Origin: Eucriotettix oculatus | Taxonomy: Eukaryota > Arthropoda > Insecta > Orthoptera > Tetrigidae | DNA length: 64,000 nt | Reading direction: 5' to 3' | Assembly: GCA_034510155.1 (NCBI GenBank) | Contig: CM067381.1 | Location: forward strand, 60,322,994-60,386,993 | Shown here: positions 23,261-35,400 of the stretch, one piece after another | How positions within the stretch are numbered: the first letter of the stretch is position 1 | Layout: the number at the start of each line of letters is the position of its first letter | Made by a program: the position numbers and the translations under genes | Notes under the pieces: model-generated | Told to the model about the DNA's origin: nothing | The model's input: only the letters and a program-made list of their open reading frames with translations | The model's database searches: none

Positions 23261-24590
23261 TGGTAAAACATGCGGAGTATTAAAATGAAACAGTTTAAAA
23301 TCTTCGCTAAATTTTAAAAGATATAAAATGTGTTACCTTGACACCTCTACAGCTGACTCATAAACTGTAAGCTAACTATGGTAACTTGGAAGGTTACCTT
23401 TATCTACTATGCAGAACTGGTTGTCTATCCATTACCAATCTGATCCTAAAAAATAAATTTTTTAATTATTATTTCGATATACCACACGTTTAATTCATAA
23501 TAATGTGCCACATAGATAAAAAGTGAATAATTTACTCCTCTGCGCGTAATTTTTAATTTTCAATCAGACGGTATTATTGATACAGAGAAATTATTTTGAA
23601 ACTGGAACAGATCAAATATGCCAAATTTCGTGGTTATGTAAAATCTATTTCCAATTTACACAGTAAGTGTCGTCAAAAAAAATAAAGCTAACCTAACCAT
23701 TAAGCAGAAATTGCATTCATTTTTGCTTCACAATATTACGTAAAAAATTATCTTATTCGTGATGCCATTAAAATAAATGAAAATTAAAATGAGTGTTACT
23801 TTATTGCTTGCCTGAAAGGTTTATTGGTTACAGTAAGGTTGTTAACACAAATTTCATAACGTGTTTACTTAAAATCGTCAGCTGATTTATTTGTTATAAA
23901 TACTGATATTATCAATGCAAAGTTTGGTCAATGACACTATTTCTATTATATCTTAAAGCTCCGTTTCGAACTGTTTACTGTTTCTTGAGATAACCACTTG
24001 TCTGGTGCCTAGAGAAATTCTTGTATTACTCATTCCTTTGAGTTGAATATTCCTTAACTGTTATACTACCTTTTCACAAACAAGAGCTGTCACTTTTTCT
24101 TCCCTTAAAAATAAATACCATGTTTAAATACGGGCTTTAAACTTTGTGTTTGAGAAGATACGACAATTATCAGGACGAATAGTTACATTTCTGAGACGTG
24201 CATATCCTTTAAAAATCATTATTAAATTCTTGGAAGGCATTTAGTAGTGTATGAAATTTCTGAATGCTTGAAACGAGCCATCGTTTTAGTGGTCTCATAA
24301 CTAAGCTTTTGAGGTTTTGGAGTTTGGTGCAATAACGTAACCCTCGAAGTTAGTTAATATTATTATAATAGAAACAATTAAGAGTTATCTACAATACCCT
24401 CTCCTTTTAATAATTGTTTACCAGTCCGTACAATAACGACGTCTTGCTGAGTTTATTACGAAAAAATTCCTTCGACACCATTTTATTCTGAGATATTCTT
24501 TTTATTCTCGTATTGCCAGTTGTTTTATAATTTAGGAGTACTTATATCAGCTAAGTAAAATAGACCCAATGGGTCATGCGTATCTATCCG
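23261..24590. other. AT-rich gene-free stretch
   Basis: No gene or recognisable repeat. Confidence 0.5.
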
Positions 24591-24655
24591 GAGAGAATCT
24601 AAGATCTATTACCTATCCATCTCAACACAAGTGTCGAAATAGGAAATATTAATTT
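24591..24655 (+). repeat. Short repeat (family F, copy 1)
   Basis: Matches 25417-25475: GAGAATC, GATCTATTA, CCATC, CTCAAC, CAAGT and TCG occur in the same order and spacing. Confidence 0.6.
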
Positions 24656-24775
24656 CCATAATAAGACTCTTTTATTAATTACTTTTTAAAAGCAACTACT
24701 ACTTATAACAAGCGGACAAAATCTCGTTCCCCATTATTGTCCGCTCGTGGGAAGTTTAACTGTATATATTATGCT

Positions 24776-25035
24776 TTATTTACGCTGTAATTCTTCATTT
24801 AAGTTAATTCGACCTTCACCTCTCTCCTGAAACATCAACGTTCCTTTAGATCTAGTATATCCACATCAATTTTATCCAATAATAATATTTCCAACTCGAA
24901 ATAGGACGGTCGTCAGCCCTAGGATGATAACTTTATTCTTCCTTTCCTTGCCGCCAAAGATGATAATCATTCTTCCTCTTACTAGGCCAAGATATGTTGC
25001 ATTTATATTTATTAACAATTTTTGTAGTGGAGTTA
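24776..25035 (+). repeat. Interspersed repeat (family E, copy 2)
   Basis: Aligns with 17210-17455 (see that entry). It lies between the two family-F copies, so E and F may be parts of one larger element. Confidence 0.7.
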
Positions 25036-25416
25036 TTCAGATATTAGATTGGTACAAATTGCAGTTAAGAAAAATTATGGATGGATTTATTAAGGAGAAA
25101 ATAGACCTTTGTTTTAAAAAAAGTGACAACTCTTTGATAAGTAAGATGACAGGGTATGGAAAGTTGATCATCTCCACGAACTCAAAAGAAATTTTGATTA
25201 TGTATAGGGTAATTATTGTTTATAACCAATAATAAATATTTAAATCATGAACATAGTTCTTTATAAGGAGCAGTCGGCGGCAGCGACAGTTAAAAGGGAT
25301 ACACACTGAGCACAGTAGGAGAAAGTTTGCACGATATTGCGTCAATGTGCTTTGCCCTGCCTTCCACTGACCGATATTGTAGTACCGGACTCGGGGAACT
25401 CACGCTTCTCTGTTCC

Positions 25417-25475
25417 GGGAGAATCCACGATCTATTAACCATCCACCTCAACTCAAGTATCGTAGACCTTAAATT
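25417..25475 (+). repeat. Short repeat (family F, copy 2)
   Basis: Second copy of the block at 24591-24655, same orientation, about 825 bp away. Confidence 0.6.
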
Positions 25476-26429
25476 GACAGAAACCTGAGAATACGGGAAG
25501 TATTAACTCAGGTATCGTAAATAAGGACGGTTATGTGGAAGTACTATGGCAAATAATGAAAATCTCTACTTCAATATGGGGTTAGAGACGTTGGGAGTAA
25601 TCCCAGACCATAGCTTATAAGGTTTAATGATTTAATAACATAAACTAAACTAAATAAATGCATTATAAAAAGTACCTGAGTGTAACTAGAAGACGACAGC
25701 AATGAAACTGCAAATGATGTAAAATATAAAACATTTATCTGATGTGGATATAAGGAAAAATAGTCATACCTAACGGTCAGTTTAACAGAGATCAATTTAA
25801 AATAAGGAAACACAATTTCACGTAGTTACGTAATAAATATAAAGAAATATATGCTGTATGACTACTATCTTCCTGTGGAAGAGTCATACCATTTTATAAA
25901 TAGCTGAATTATGATTGTTAGTTCATGTGGAGTGAGTCCATGAAAATTATGCTACGTACCATATTTAACTTCTTCAAAATGTACTTTTGTTTAGAATGAT
26001 AACGCCAGGATTATCTTCTAAAAATACATTCATTTAATTCTTGTTGTTCCCGTGATTTCGTCAGCGCTGAACTTGGACAAATAGCGATGATAAGATTCAT
26101 TTTTCTCTTGACTCATTTTTTTCTTTGCGCTAACAGTAATTGATTAGAAACGTTTATTTTTCCAATAGACACGACTAAAATACACATTTGTGTTCCTTTA
26201 CCTAAGATTTCAAAATTACAAATCAACGCTACAATCAACCAAAAAAGTAAGAAACGCATTAAATTGTAATAGAATCTACCTTTTTGATTAGTAAATTAAA
26301 TCGACTGTTGAGACTGACATAGGCAAGAAATCAATCCTCAGACTATAAAAGCTTCATACGTCAGCAGCGCCAAAACAAGTCAAATGAAGCTGTCAGACCC
26401 TGAGAATATTCTACTCCAGCCGGCTTTGA
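25476..26429. other. AT-rich gene-free stretch
   Basis: Nothing recognised. Confidence 0.5.
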
Positions 26430-26620
26430 CGCTACAAGTTGTTCATGATATCCGCTAGATGGAAGTAATATGTATTCATATCTTCTGAACCCTGCAAGAT
26501 ATTGAATTGTAATAAATTTTAAAATATAAAATTCGTGTTATATTCATTAAAAATTTATTGAAATCCGTAGAGACGTTTTGGAGCTTATGAGAGACAAAAT
26601 TTCAGGCAGACGGATTTTGT
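26430..26620 (+). repeat. Old interspersed repeat fragment (family D)
   Basis: Contains ATATCTTCTGAACCCTGCAA and AAATCCGTAGAGACGTTTTG then GAGAGACA, matching the order seen at 46585-47250 (ATATCTTCTGAACTCTCAAA, GTCCGTGACGCATAAACGG, GAGACAAACATACGGACAG). Confidence 0.5.
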
Positions 26621-27789
26621 TTTTAAAAAGGTCATTTATGATCATATATTGAAAAAAGAGTAGTTAGTTTTTGACTAATATTTTAGAATTTAGGTCAGTT
26701 TTCAATTATAGAAAATAAATTGTAAGCTATGACCAGAGTTGTAAAATTTATTCGAAAATATTATTTGGAAATAATATTTTTGGGATATTTTTTGTACCTT
26801 CTTCAGGTTGTGTAATTGTAAGTTAACCCTAATAACTTCTACAAAGCCTTGAAACCCGATATTCATTTTGGTACGCCCTGTATTAGTGAAAAAACATTTT
26901 TTCTGATAGAGACTGACTAAACATTTAAAAATCAAAGTGGCTGGCCCTACAACACGTAGAATGAAACGCGCATGGTAGAAAAGTAAACCAGTGAAATGAA
27001 GGGGGAAAGATTAATGGATGTTACAGCATTACAGAAAACTTACTTAATGTTCTTTGTAAATGACAACGGTAATTGTATAATAAAAATTCACTAATGTTCT
27101 CCATAACTTTTCAATCAAGATACAATCTGAAGAAAGTGCTAATAGGTTATTTTAAACCTGATTAAATATCTATTTTTGGTCATAAACTACAGTTTATAAA
27201 ATTAGTGAGTAATATAAGTTATTATTAATTTAAATTCTACTTTCAATACACTAGTCTCTTTTAAATTCATTACTATAATATAGGAATAGCGTTCAATCTA
27301 TTAATTTCTGTTTTATATTTATTTGCCTCTATGTTTTCTCGTTTACGGTTAAAGAATTTAGTTTGTCGTACACTTTAATCTCCGATCTTGCAAATGGGAC
27401 TTTACAGGTCCCAAAACAAGTTGTTTGTTTCTGCGATGGCCATCGACACAACACGACAAGGTGAGTGTCGAAGACAATTAGCAGGAGCGTGACGTTCCAG
27501 AAATTGAAAACTAACCACCGGGACGCAGCATCTATCTGCATAATCCAGAGCAATTATCGGAACAAAGAGGTGTGAGGATGGAGGCTGAGGAATCCTGCGG
27601 GACTATTGTGCTGGGTCGCTGGCGATACGCATCTTCGTATCTGGACCATTCATCTCCTCACACACCACGCATTCGTCGACAATGTCGGCATTCGGTACGC
27701 CGCCCACTAGCCTCCCCTCCGCTGCTCTCTTTATCTGTCCCTGTCACTCACGGAAGGGACACGGATGCAGAAGTAACTTGCCCATCGAG
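26621..27789. other. Gene-free stretch, AT-rich then GC-richer from about 27380
   Basis: A short open frame (27572-27793) runs into the LINE fragment that follows but is not itself recognised. Confidence 0.4.
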
Positions 27790-28430
27790 GTAACTCAAAC
27801 AAATGGCGAGTTTCATGAATACGCGACTAGAAATCGTTCAGCTCTAAGGTCGCACAAGCATCGCCTTGCTCTACACCAGAAAAGTATTCGCAATACCGGG
27901 ATAATTTTATACAACAGCCTTCCGCCAGAGGTTAAAAATAGTACCTACAAAAGCTTCGTGAAGCAGAGTAAAACTATTCTTTTAAATGGCGCGTTTTACT
28001 CGGTACAGGATTTTCTTAATCGTCCTTCTAGTATTTAAAATCAAGGTTCCTGCAAAAAGTGTTGAATGAGCTGCCTTATAAAATATCACATATCTTAAAA
28101 TTTCTATTCAGTTTTTTCTGCTCTTTTGTTTGTTTGTTTCATGTATTGCCTAGAGCTACGACGGAAGGACAGTTTCCTGGTCACAGAGCTCCAAGCAGTT
28201 AAACTCCATTGCGTGTTCCTCAGTGTGTGCTTGTTTGTGTTTCCCAGTGTGTGTCCGTGTTGTGTTTATATTGACTTTTGTCTATATACACTTTCTTTTA
28301 CTAATTTATTTTAAGTTTATTTGTCTTTAATTATTTACTTTATATTGTTCATTTTTAATTTTTAATGTATGACGTATCCTATTTCCTCAATCGAGGATTA
28401 ATGGAAACAACAATAAATCTAAATCTAAAC
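27790..28430 (+). mobile_element. CR1-like LINE, 5'-truncated: C-terminal end of reverse-transcriptase ORF plus 3' UTR
   Basis: In one frame, 27790-28038 encodes a typical LINE ORF2 C-terminus: FHEYATRNRSALRSHKHR, then SIRNTGIILYNSLPPEVKN, then FVKQSKTILLNGAFYSVQDF and a stop. The pattern YxTRN ... G..LYN.LP..(I/V)K ... F...L...L....FYS...FL is known from CR1/Rex/Crack-type reverse transcriptases. The 3' UTR ends with a TCCTC-AATC-GAGGA hairpin and two AAATCT repeats, as expected of a CR1-group tail rather than poly(A). The catalytic RT and endonuclease parts are missing, so it is dead. Confidence 0.85.
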
Positions 28431-29800
28431 GAGTGATGTCAAAATCATGGCAGCTATTCTCATTTATAAGTTTAGCTTTTCTCACCAAATTCCTAGTTTA
28501 CTATATTAACATTTATTACAGAACAACGTAAAAAAGTTATTTCAACAGTAGCCATATATTTTTGAGCATTTTTGAGAATGAAATGCAGAGGAAAATAAGA
28601 AAATGAAGATGTGAATTACATTGAATTTAGAAAAGCAAGAAATGGATTAAGAAAATAAATTTGACCTGCGACGTAATAATCGTCGGAAGATATAAGCTAC
28701 ATAGCCCTATTGTCATTGTTGATGACCTGAGAAAAAATTGATTATTTTTGCCTGATTTATGTAAAACAATCTGCATACTTAATATCATTGGAATGAAGAA
28801 CATTGCAAATACTTTACCTTATAGAAGACCAGTCTCCGTAATAGATGGAGAAATATATAAATTCCATTGTTAGTAAATGTTGTAAGACAAAACTGTAATA
28901 GTATTATGTTATATTCCACATACTCAACAGAGTAGTTAAGCTGTAAAGGGTGTGGAATGAGTCATACACAATAATTGTAATGATTTGTTTTAAGTCTGTT
29001 AATTAAATTACATTATTTCACATGTACCATATAATTATTTACTTAAAGTTTACTTTTAATACAAATGCAATTTTGTAAAATTTGCAACAAAAGCAATGAA
29101 CTGACTTAGTAAAAAAAGTTACTTATTGATTTAATTGCCATTCAACTGATTACTTTGACTGTAATTGTAAATTTAAAACAAATACTGCAATTCAAAAAGA
29201 GACAATTAAAGACATATTCAAAGATCAAGAATCAGAATGGAAGGACTAAATTTCAGCACAATCCAGTAAAATATAGGGTACTGACAATCAAACGAGCGTT
29301 CTTTCCAATCATTAAACGGAAGATAGAGATTACTTTGTTCGAAACGTTCCATTTCTTCAATATGTTTCTTCCAGAACCCTCTGATTTATCATTTACTATA
29401 TGAAATACGCAAAACCGTAAACGTATATTAATATTGTCATTACGGTTGAATATGTTCTCCTAAATTGATCTAGAAGATTTATGATGATTGATCAGTGCTT
29501 AGGAACGAATTGAGGTGTATGATTTTATTTGTTATTATGTCTTACTATAATCTCTAAAGACAAAACTAGTCTTTAACTACTCAAAATACAGGGGTTTTCG
29601 ATAAGGGCGGGTAAGTGTTCAAATGGAATAAAACATGTTGTCTGGGAGGTATTAACGATTTTTTTTTAATTTTAAGGTCCCTATATTTCCTTTTTTCGTT
29701 CTTCCTCCTTAAAGACTTTATTTCTAGACGATCCTTTTCCACACTGAAATGGCAACGTAATTTATAATCAGAATTAAATTCAACCTATAATTAAGACAGA
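28431..29800. other. AT-rich gene-free stretch
   Basis: An 82-codon open frame at 29155-29403 is Lys-rich low complexity and not recognised. Confidence 0.5.
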
Positions 29801-29814
29801 AATTTGTTTTATGG

Positions 29815-30490
29815 TCATCCGTCGGAAGCGTAAATGGAACAAAGAAACGTAGGCCAGAAGATGTTTGTTCTTTTTAGGTCAGACCTCTTCGCTTGGAACG
29901 GGAAACTCTGAGACATGTACCGGCCTGTACCGGGCTGTATAAACCAACTTGTCAACTCAACGAACTGGACGTGGAAGTAAATCCCCTCCATAAAGCACGA
30001 GACGCCACCGCAGTAGAAGCAGTCGTTGCCGACGCTGTTGTACGTTGCTGTCGTCTTGAGCGTAAAAAATAAAAGCATTCGCCCCGTGTGATTTATGGTG
30101 TTGCGGTTGGGCACACCAACAGTATCCAACCAGGAAGAGAACTCGGTGGAAGATTTATACGAGTCTGGCTAGCCACGTGCTAACGCTCCTTAATTGAACG
30201 ACACACACGTGGGCGGGCGCGAGCCATAACGTAACGTAACCTAAGGTAACGTGGACTGGACCACGAGATAATTGTACGATAGCTGTCACCTGGCAGGCGA
30301 ATTAATATTAGTCTCAGTGGTAATGGCTGTCGCCACGGGACCAATGAGGTGGTCCTCGAGGAAAGAGGGAGATGGCGGTAGGGGGAAGGAAAAGGAGAGA
30401 GAAATGACGTAGCAGCTCGCGCGTGGAACATTAGTCAATAAGACAGACGCCATCTCTCGCTGGTCGCACGTTGGAGTGCAGGAAAACAGA
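29815..30490. other. GC-rich island, no gene recognised
   Basis: Among the longest GC-rich blocks outside the gene, with frequent CpG, CACGTG near 30207 and 30174, and repeated CGTAAC units near 30229-30250. Minus-strand open frames (30129-29815, 104 codons; 30431-30180, 83 codons) show no known domain. It could be a promoter or enhancer, a non-coding first exon, or an old repeat. Confidence 0.35.
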
Positions 30491-32380
30491 CTGAGAAAAT
30501 AAAACTAGACACGCGACCAAAGGCCAAATAAATCTAGCTTCACAAAATAACACCACCAATTTTAAAAAATAAGCTAAGGTTTAAATATTTAAGACGATGT
30601 TGCACCAGTTTGTATTTAAAATCCATCTTTATTTTGGGGCAAGAGCTTTCGGCTTGCTCCCATTATCAACTCCATACAATTCCCATCATATCTAACATAC
30701 ATGTATTACAAATATAAACCAGGATAATTATATTAAATGTAAATTTACATTTGTTATTTGCCATACCTGTTGCCATGTAAGTATTAAATGCAGTTTTTAT
30801 TACATCAAAAGTAAAACTCATGTTATCTCTTACTCCCTCTGTTTACATTTCAATATATCACAGTTATTTCTCGTACACAGTATAACGATATATATCGATT
30901 CATACAGTTATCCTTCGACTCCCATTATATACAGGAAACATTAAAACATGAAATACACTTAGAACATTTAACCATAAAACTTATAGTTTTTAATTTACAA
31001 TTTATCATCCCTCGTTAGTTTAACATATCTTTTGTTATCCCTATATACATGGTGTGTTATTTAACTTACCTTCCTCCCATCATTTAAAATTTTTATATAA
31101 TGCTTGCATAGAAAAGGCCCATAATTTCTTCTATTAACAAGTTGGTTGATACACAGTCCTTCTAATAGACACCTTTCGGACCTTGATTCATCAAAGTCCA
31201 ATAAATCGTACCCATTGTAGCACAGTCGAACCATGCCCAATTTTTATTCCTATTTATGGAATTTTAAATTAGTAATTCAGTAATAACATGTCGCTGGCCA
31301 GGTAAAAGGGTTTTTCCCGGCGCCGAGAAGGCGGCCGTCTGCGTGCTTATAACGGTAGGCTTGTTTTTGGCTGAAAGAGCGTTCACCTTTTAGGATTTCC
31401 TAGTCATTTTTATTTTATTTTATAAAATGTAGTAAATGCTTCGCAATAAGTACAGGCATATTTTTATTACTTATATGAAATTGTAATGTAAATAATAAAA
31501 GTTCATCATTACAGAACTTTTTTATTCAATATCTGAGTCTTTCTTTTGTCGTTATAGGGCATGGGATTGAGTGAAACGCTCCTGGTATTTCCAAACTGCG
31601 GGACAAGAACCTCGGGAGAGGAACCGTATATTATAATTGACTGGTCCTAACTACCGCGATACATGGAATTCACATTCCACACAGTAGTTGGTACATTAAT
31701 CTAACTTTAAAGGTCTATGTTGTTGAATGTGTAAAAGATTTATGTGCTATTGTAAATCACGACGAGTGTTCGTGAGCGAACATACGAGAAGTGGAACTAC
31801 TACTTTGTTTGGTCAAATATAAATGATAAATGTTTTCCTGCAAGTCGCTGAATTTGCAACTGAAAATGAATTAATATACTTGAAGAGAAAACTCAAACCA
31901 TAAAAAATAATGTAAGGTATACAGGTCTGCAGGTCTTGGTGATCAAGGAACTTTATTGCCATTGGTTACAAAACGTTGTTGAAATTAATTTATATGCTGA
32001 TAGTACTGTTAAGAGTTTTGCTTATTTGGTTGGGCGCAGATTGAACTGTACGCAGGGAAAGTTGACACAATACTGAGGGAAAATAGATGAATGTGAAGCG
32101 TTTCTGTCGCGTGGATCATTGAATTCTAGTTTCTTCAAGATTATCATCTCGTTGTTTTTATAACACAGAAGTTCTCTTACCCTTGGTGTTTACGAGTGAA
32201 AAAGTGCCTACAATCGAATTATGAAATAATCTCAAGAACATAAGCCGGGAACCTGAACTTTCCAAATGATGGATCATTATACCGATCTGGGGATTGTAAT
32301 TTGAAACTTCGTTCGACGGTACTAAATGCTAGCTAAAGCATTTTCCCTGAATTACGACTATAAAACAGAAGAGAGAACAA
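30491..32380. other. Gene-free stretch with possible retroelement remnant near 30600-30690
   Basis: At about 30640-30675 the string AAGAGCTTTCGGCTTGCTCC followed by CATTATCAAC resembles the CGTTTCGG...CATCATCAG strings common at insect retroelement ends. A GC-rich patch at 31300-31360 holds CGGCGCCGAGAAGGCGGCCG. No gene seen. Confidence 0.35.
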
Positions 32381-32490
32381 TAGAGAACGTAGGGTTTCCC
32401 GGTGTAGCTGTTGAATGAATTGTTCTCGAGATTCCACTCGAGTATTGTTTGGTACAACGTTTCGATGACTGCCACCAGCATCTTCTTTCC
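32381..32490 (+). repeat. Old interspersed repeat end (family G, copy 1)
   Basis: AGAGAACGTAGGGTTTCCCG, then GTGTAGCTGTTGAATGA, parallels 53230-53300 (AGAGCGTAGACTTTCCCGGA, GTAACTGCTGAATGA). It ends in ACAACGTTTCGATG ... CATCTTC. Confidence 0.55.
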
Positions 32491-35400
32491 AAGAACACTT
32501 CATTCAGAAGAGTGAACATTTAGAGACAACATAAAGAGTCATTTTTTATTATTAAATGTTTAGGGTCGCGTCGACCCTGGGGTCAAAAAAAATCCTGATG
32601 GAATTCAATGATAAATTTCACACAAGATATGATAATCCATTTATCAATTTGAAGAAATTACATGTTTTTGAGGTATTTCAATCGATCTCGACGACGTCTT
32701 TTCTTGACGAACCTACAGACGTCGTTAGTCACTGATCTTCCTGGTGAGAAGCGTTTCAATTACAGCGTCGTAGTTGAGGGAAGCCCTGATCTTCCGTAAC
32801 CGTGGCGAGGCTCTAACGGTCCACAATGCTAACTAATTGCATACATTGCTCAAGAAGGCAGAGCAGGCCACGCGGCGGACACGTGTTACACGTCCAGGCA
32901 GCAAGGAGCTCGAGGAGTTGGAGGTGGGAGGGACGTAGGAGAAAGCAGCCAAATTGCGCGAGGTAAACGTTTGTGCGGTTGCGGTGCCCGACTTCAGCAA
33001 CTTTGTGATGTCATCGGACCACTTGCTGACCGAGCAACACACGACTCAAATTACACGATCCACGGAATCACTATGGGTTTTAATCCTCGTGGCATCAATA
33101 CAGTTATGAAGGCCAAGACTATAATCTCAGACATTATGTACATTTAAATGCTGACGTTCATGAAACAGAGTTCCACTTGAATCTTCGACCACTTTAAATA
33201 CTTTTAATACAGTTTGGACCTAGATTCAGTTAAATAAGTTTCAAAAATTAATATAAATAAGGTTATTCTATATTGGTCAACCTAGTTTCAAGTTAAATTA
33301 ATTTTATCCGTCGCTGACCAAGCTTCCTAATATCTTCAGTAAAAAAGGATTTGTTTTCAGCGAAAATCTTCGTCCAACCAGCCATACCAGCCATTCATTC
33401 AGATTCTGTAACATGCAATAATCACTCTGAGCTAAATATGGCGAGTATGATGCACGTGAAAGAAAATCGAAGCGCATTTCTTGAAATTAGCAGCAAGAAC
33501 TGAATAGTTTCTTAGCCACGACTCGACGATGGACCTTAATTCGTAGCTATAATAATCTCCTATAATTGCTAAGCTATTTTTTGCATATAGTCCAGACCCA
33601 ATGAGAATCCAAAATTAGCAGCTATGTCTTTTTTGATTCTTTATTTCCAAATATTAATGTAAAATGTCGAGGACACGATCTCACCAAGCTTGCAACTTGG
33701 TGGATTTCTATGATTATGCTGTCGGTCGTTACGATGTCTGATCTTTCTGAACCCTCGTTAGCCTAAATGGTTGTTTCAGCAACCCAATAATTCATCACTT
33801 AATGACGTTTATAACATATCTTTTTCACATCCCTTAGAGATGAACATTTCTAAAGAATGTATTTTATGTGTTCTTTACACACGCAACCGTTTACTTCACT
33901 TCATTAGATCAATAAATCCACTGAAGAAACGTGCTTGAAAAACGTACAGTGTGCCATCTAACAATCTGAACTTGAACTACGAATCGTAGTTTGTGCCTAA
34001 AATAGTTATGTCTCTACATTACGAAAATTTTACAAGTTAGCAACGTTGGTAAATTAACTGAAAAATGATTATGTTGATTTTCACAATAGCTGTAAGTGAA
34101 TGAAACTGTCACTATGACTTTTATTAATAATTTCATTAGTCCCTCTTTCCGAATCGGGACGATAAACGGTTAACATATACTCTTCATTCCTCCCGATTGA
34201 ATCTGATAAATTCAATGAGATAGGGAGGAAATTTTAGGAAGTGTCAGGTTACATGAGGTTAATCTACGTAGTAGAAGCTCCCCTTTTGTAATATAGGAAT
34301 GGATCGTAAACGACTGGCCATCGCGTTTGGAGGAATGTAATGAATGTATTAACGTATTTATTTGGTTGGCGACATTTTTATAAATGATTTTAAATTTTAC
34401 ACACTGAAATTTGCACAACATGTGAGACGTTCCAGAAATGTTCAAGAAAAATGATTAAGTTAGAAGATTTGTTAAAGACATATCTATATAACGACATAAG
34501 GAAACAAGGAACGGAAAAGGTAATTTTCCGGAGCTTAGAATACAATTAGCATTACAATTAAAGAAAATAATTATAACTCAAGGCAGATAATCAGGGTAAG
34601 TGAGGAAGGAGACGAAACACAATTCTGATTTTCTTATGAGAGGTTTATAAAATAGCTGATATCATATTTTATGTATTCTCAGATGGAAATTAAGCAGCTG
34701 AGCAAGATTGGAAAAGCGAAAAACGCAGGAATCTAATCAGTATAATGAGGCAGACCAGTTAAATCCTGAAACACGGAAATAAATTTTAGATGTCTCGGAA
34801 TGGGTCACATAGATAAATAATAAAACTTGGAGAAACATATTCATGGAACGGGAAGGTTATGTGAAAGTAATTCTGGTATGAAGAAAATATACAACTTTTA
34901 TGTTATAATACTTCCTGAAGTGAGGAGTGGGAAATGAGTTCCAGGAACTGATCTACCGTGTATCATTATGGAAGCTAAATTAATGAAGATATCAGAAAAT
35001 AAAGATAACGTTATTAAAAATTTACATGCAACAATATATTACAAAAATTTCCAAACATTTTTATCGAAAAATCCTGTACTTCTTCGGTCATACACATTCC
35101 TGCCGCTCGGTGTATTTCGATGTTTTGTTTTTCTCTATAACAGTATGTAAGATCGTTTCGGGCGTGAGTCGTGTATCAGGAAACTAACCAGTCTCCTAGA
35201 TGGAAAAACAAGAAGGAGGGGGATTTTTGTGTGCCACTTCGCACGTCGTTACTCTGTCACGGTCCATTATCATCACGCCGACCTTTCCAATTAACACCGC
35301 TACCTCATTTACGGATAAAAAATCAAATTACAAGGACACAAGTGGAGAATTAAGTCGTGCGCGAGACTGATAGGTTTATAAAAAATCCTAACAGTGAAGG

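Noticed and set aside
27682..27789. Start of the 118-codon frame as a separate gene
   Set aside because: The recognisable part is the LINE C-terminus from 27790; the upstream part is just open sequence before the truncation point.
32562..32578. AGGGTCG/CGACCCT hairpin as a regulatory or terminator structure
   Set aside because: Too short and isolated; such 7-bp stems occur by chance in 64 kb.
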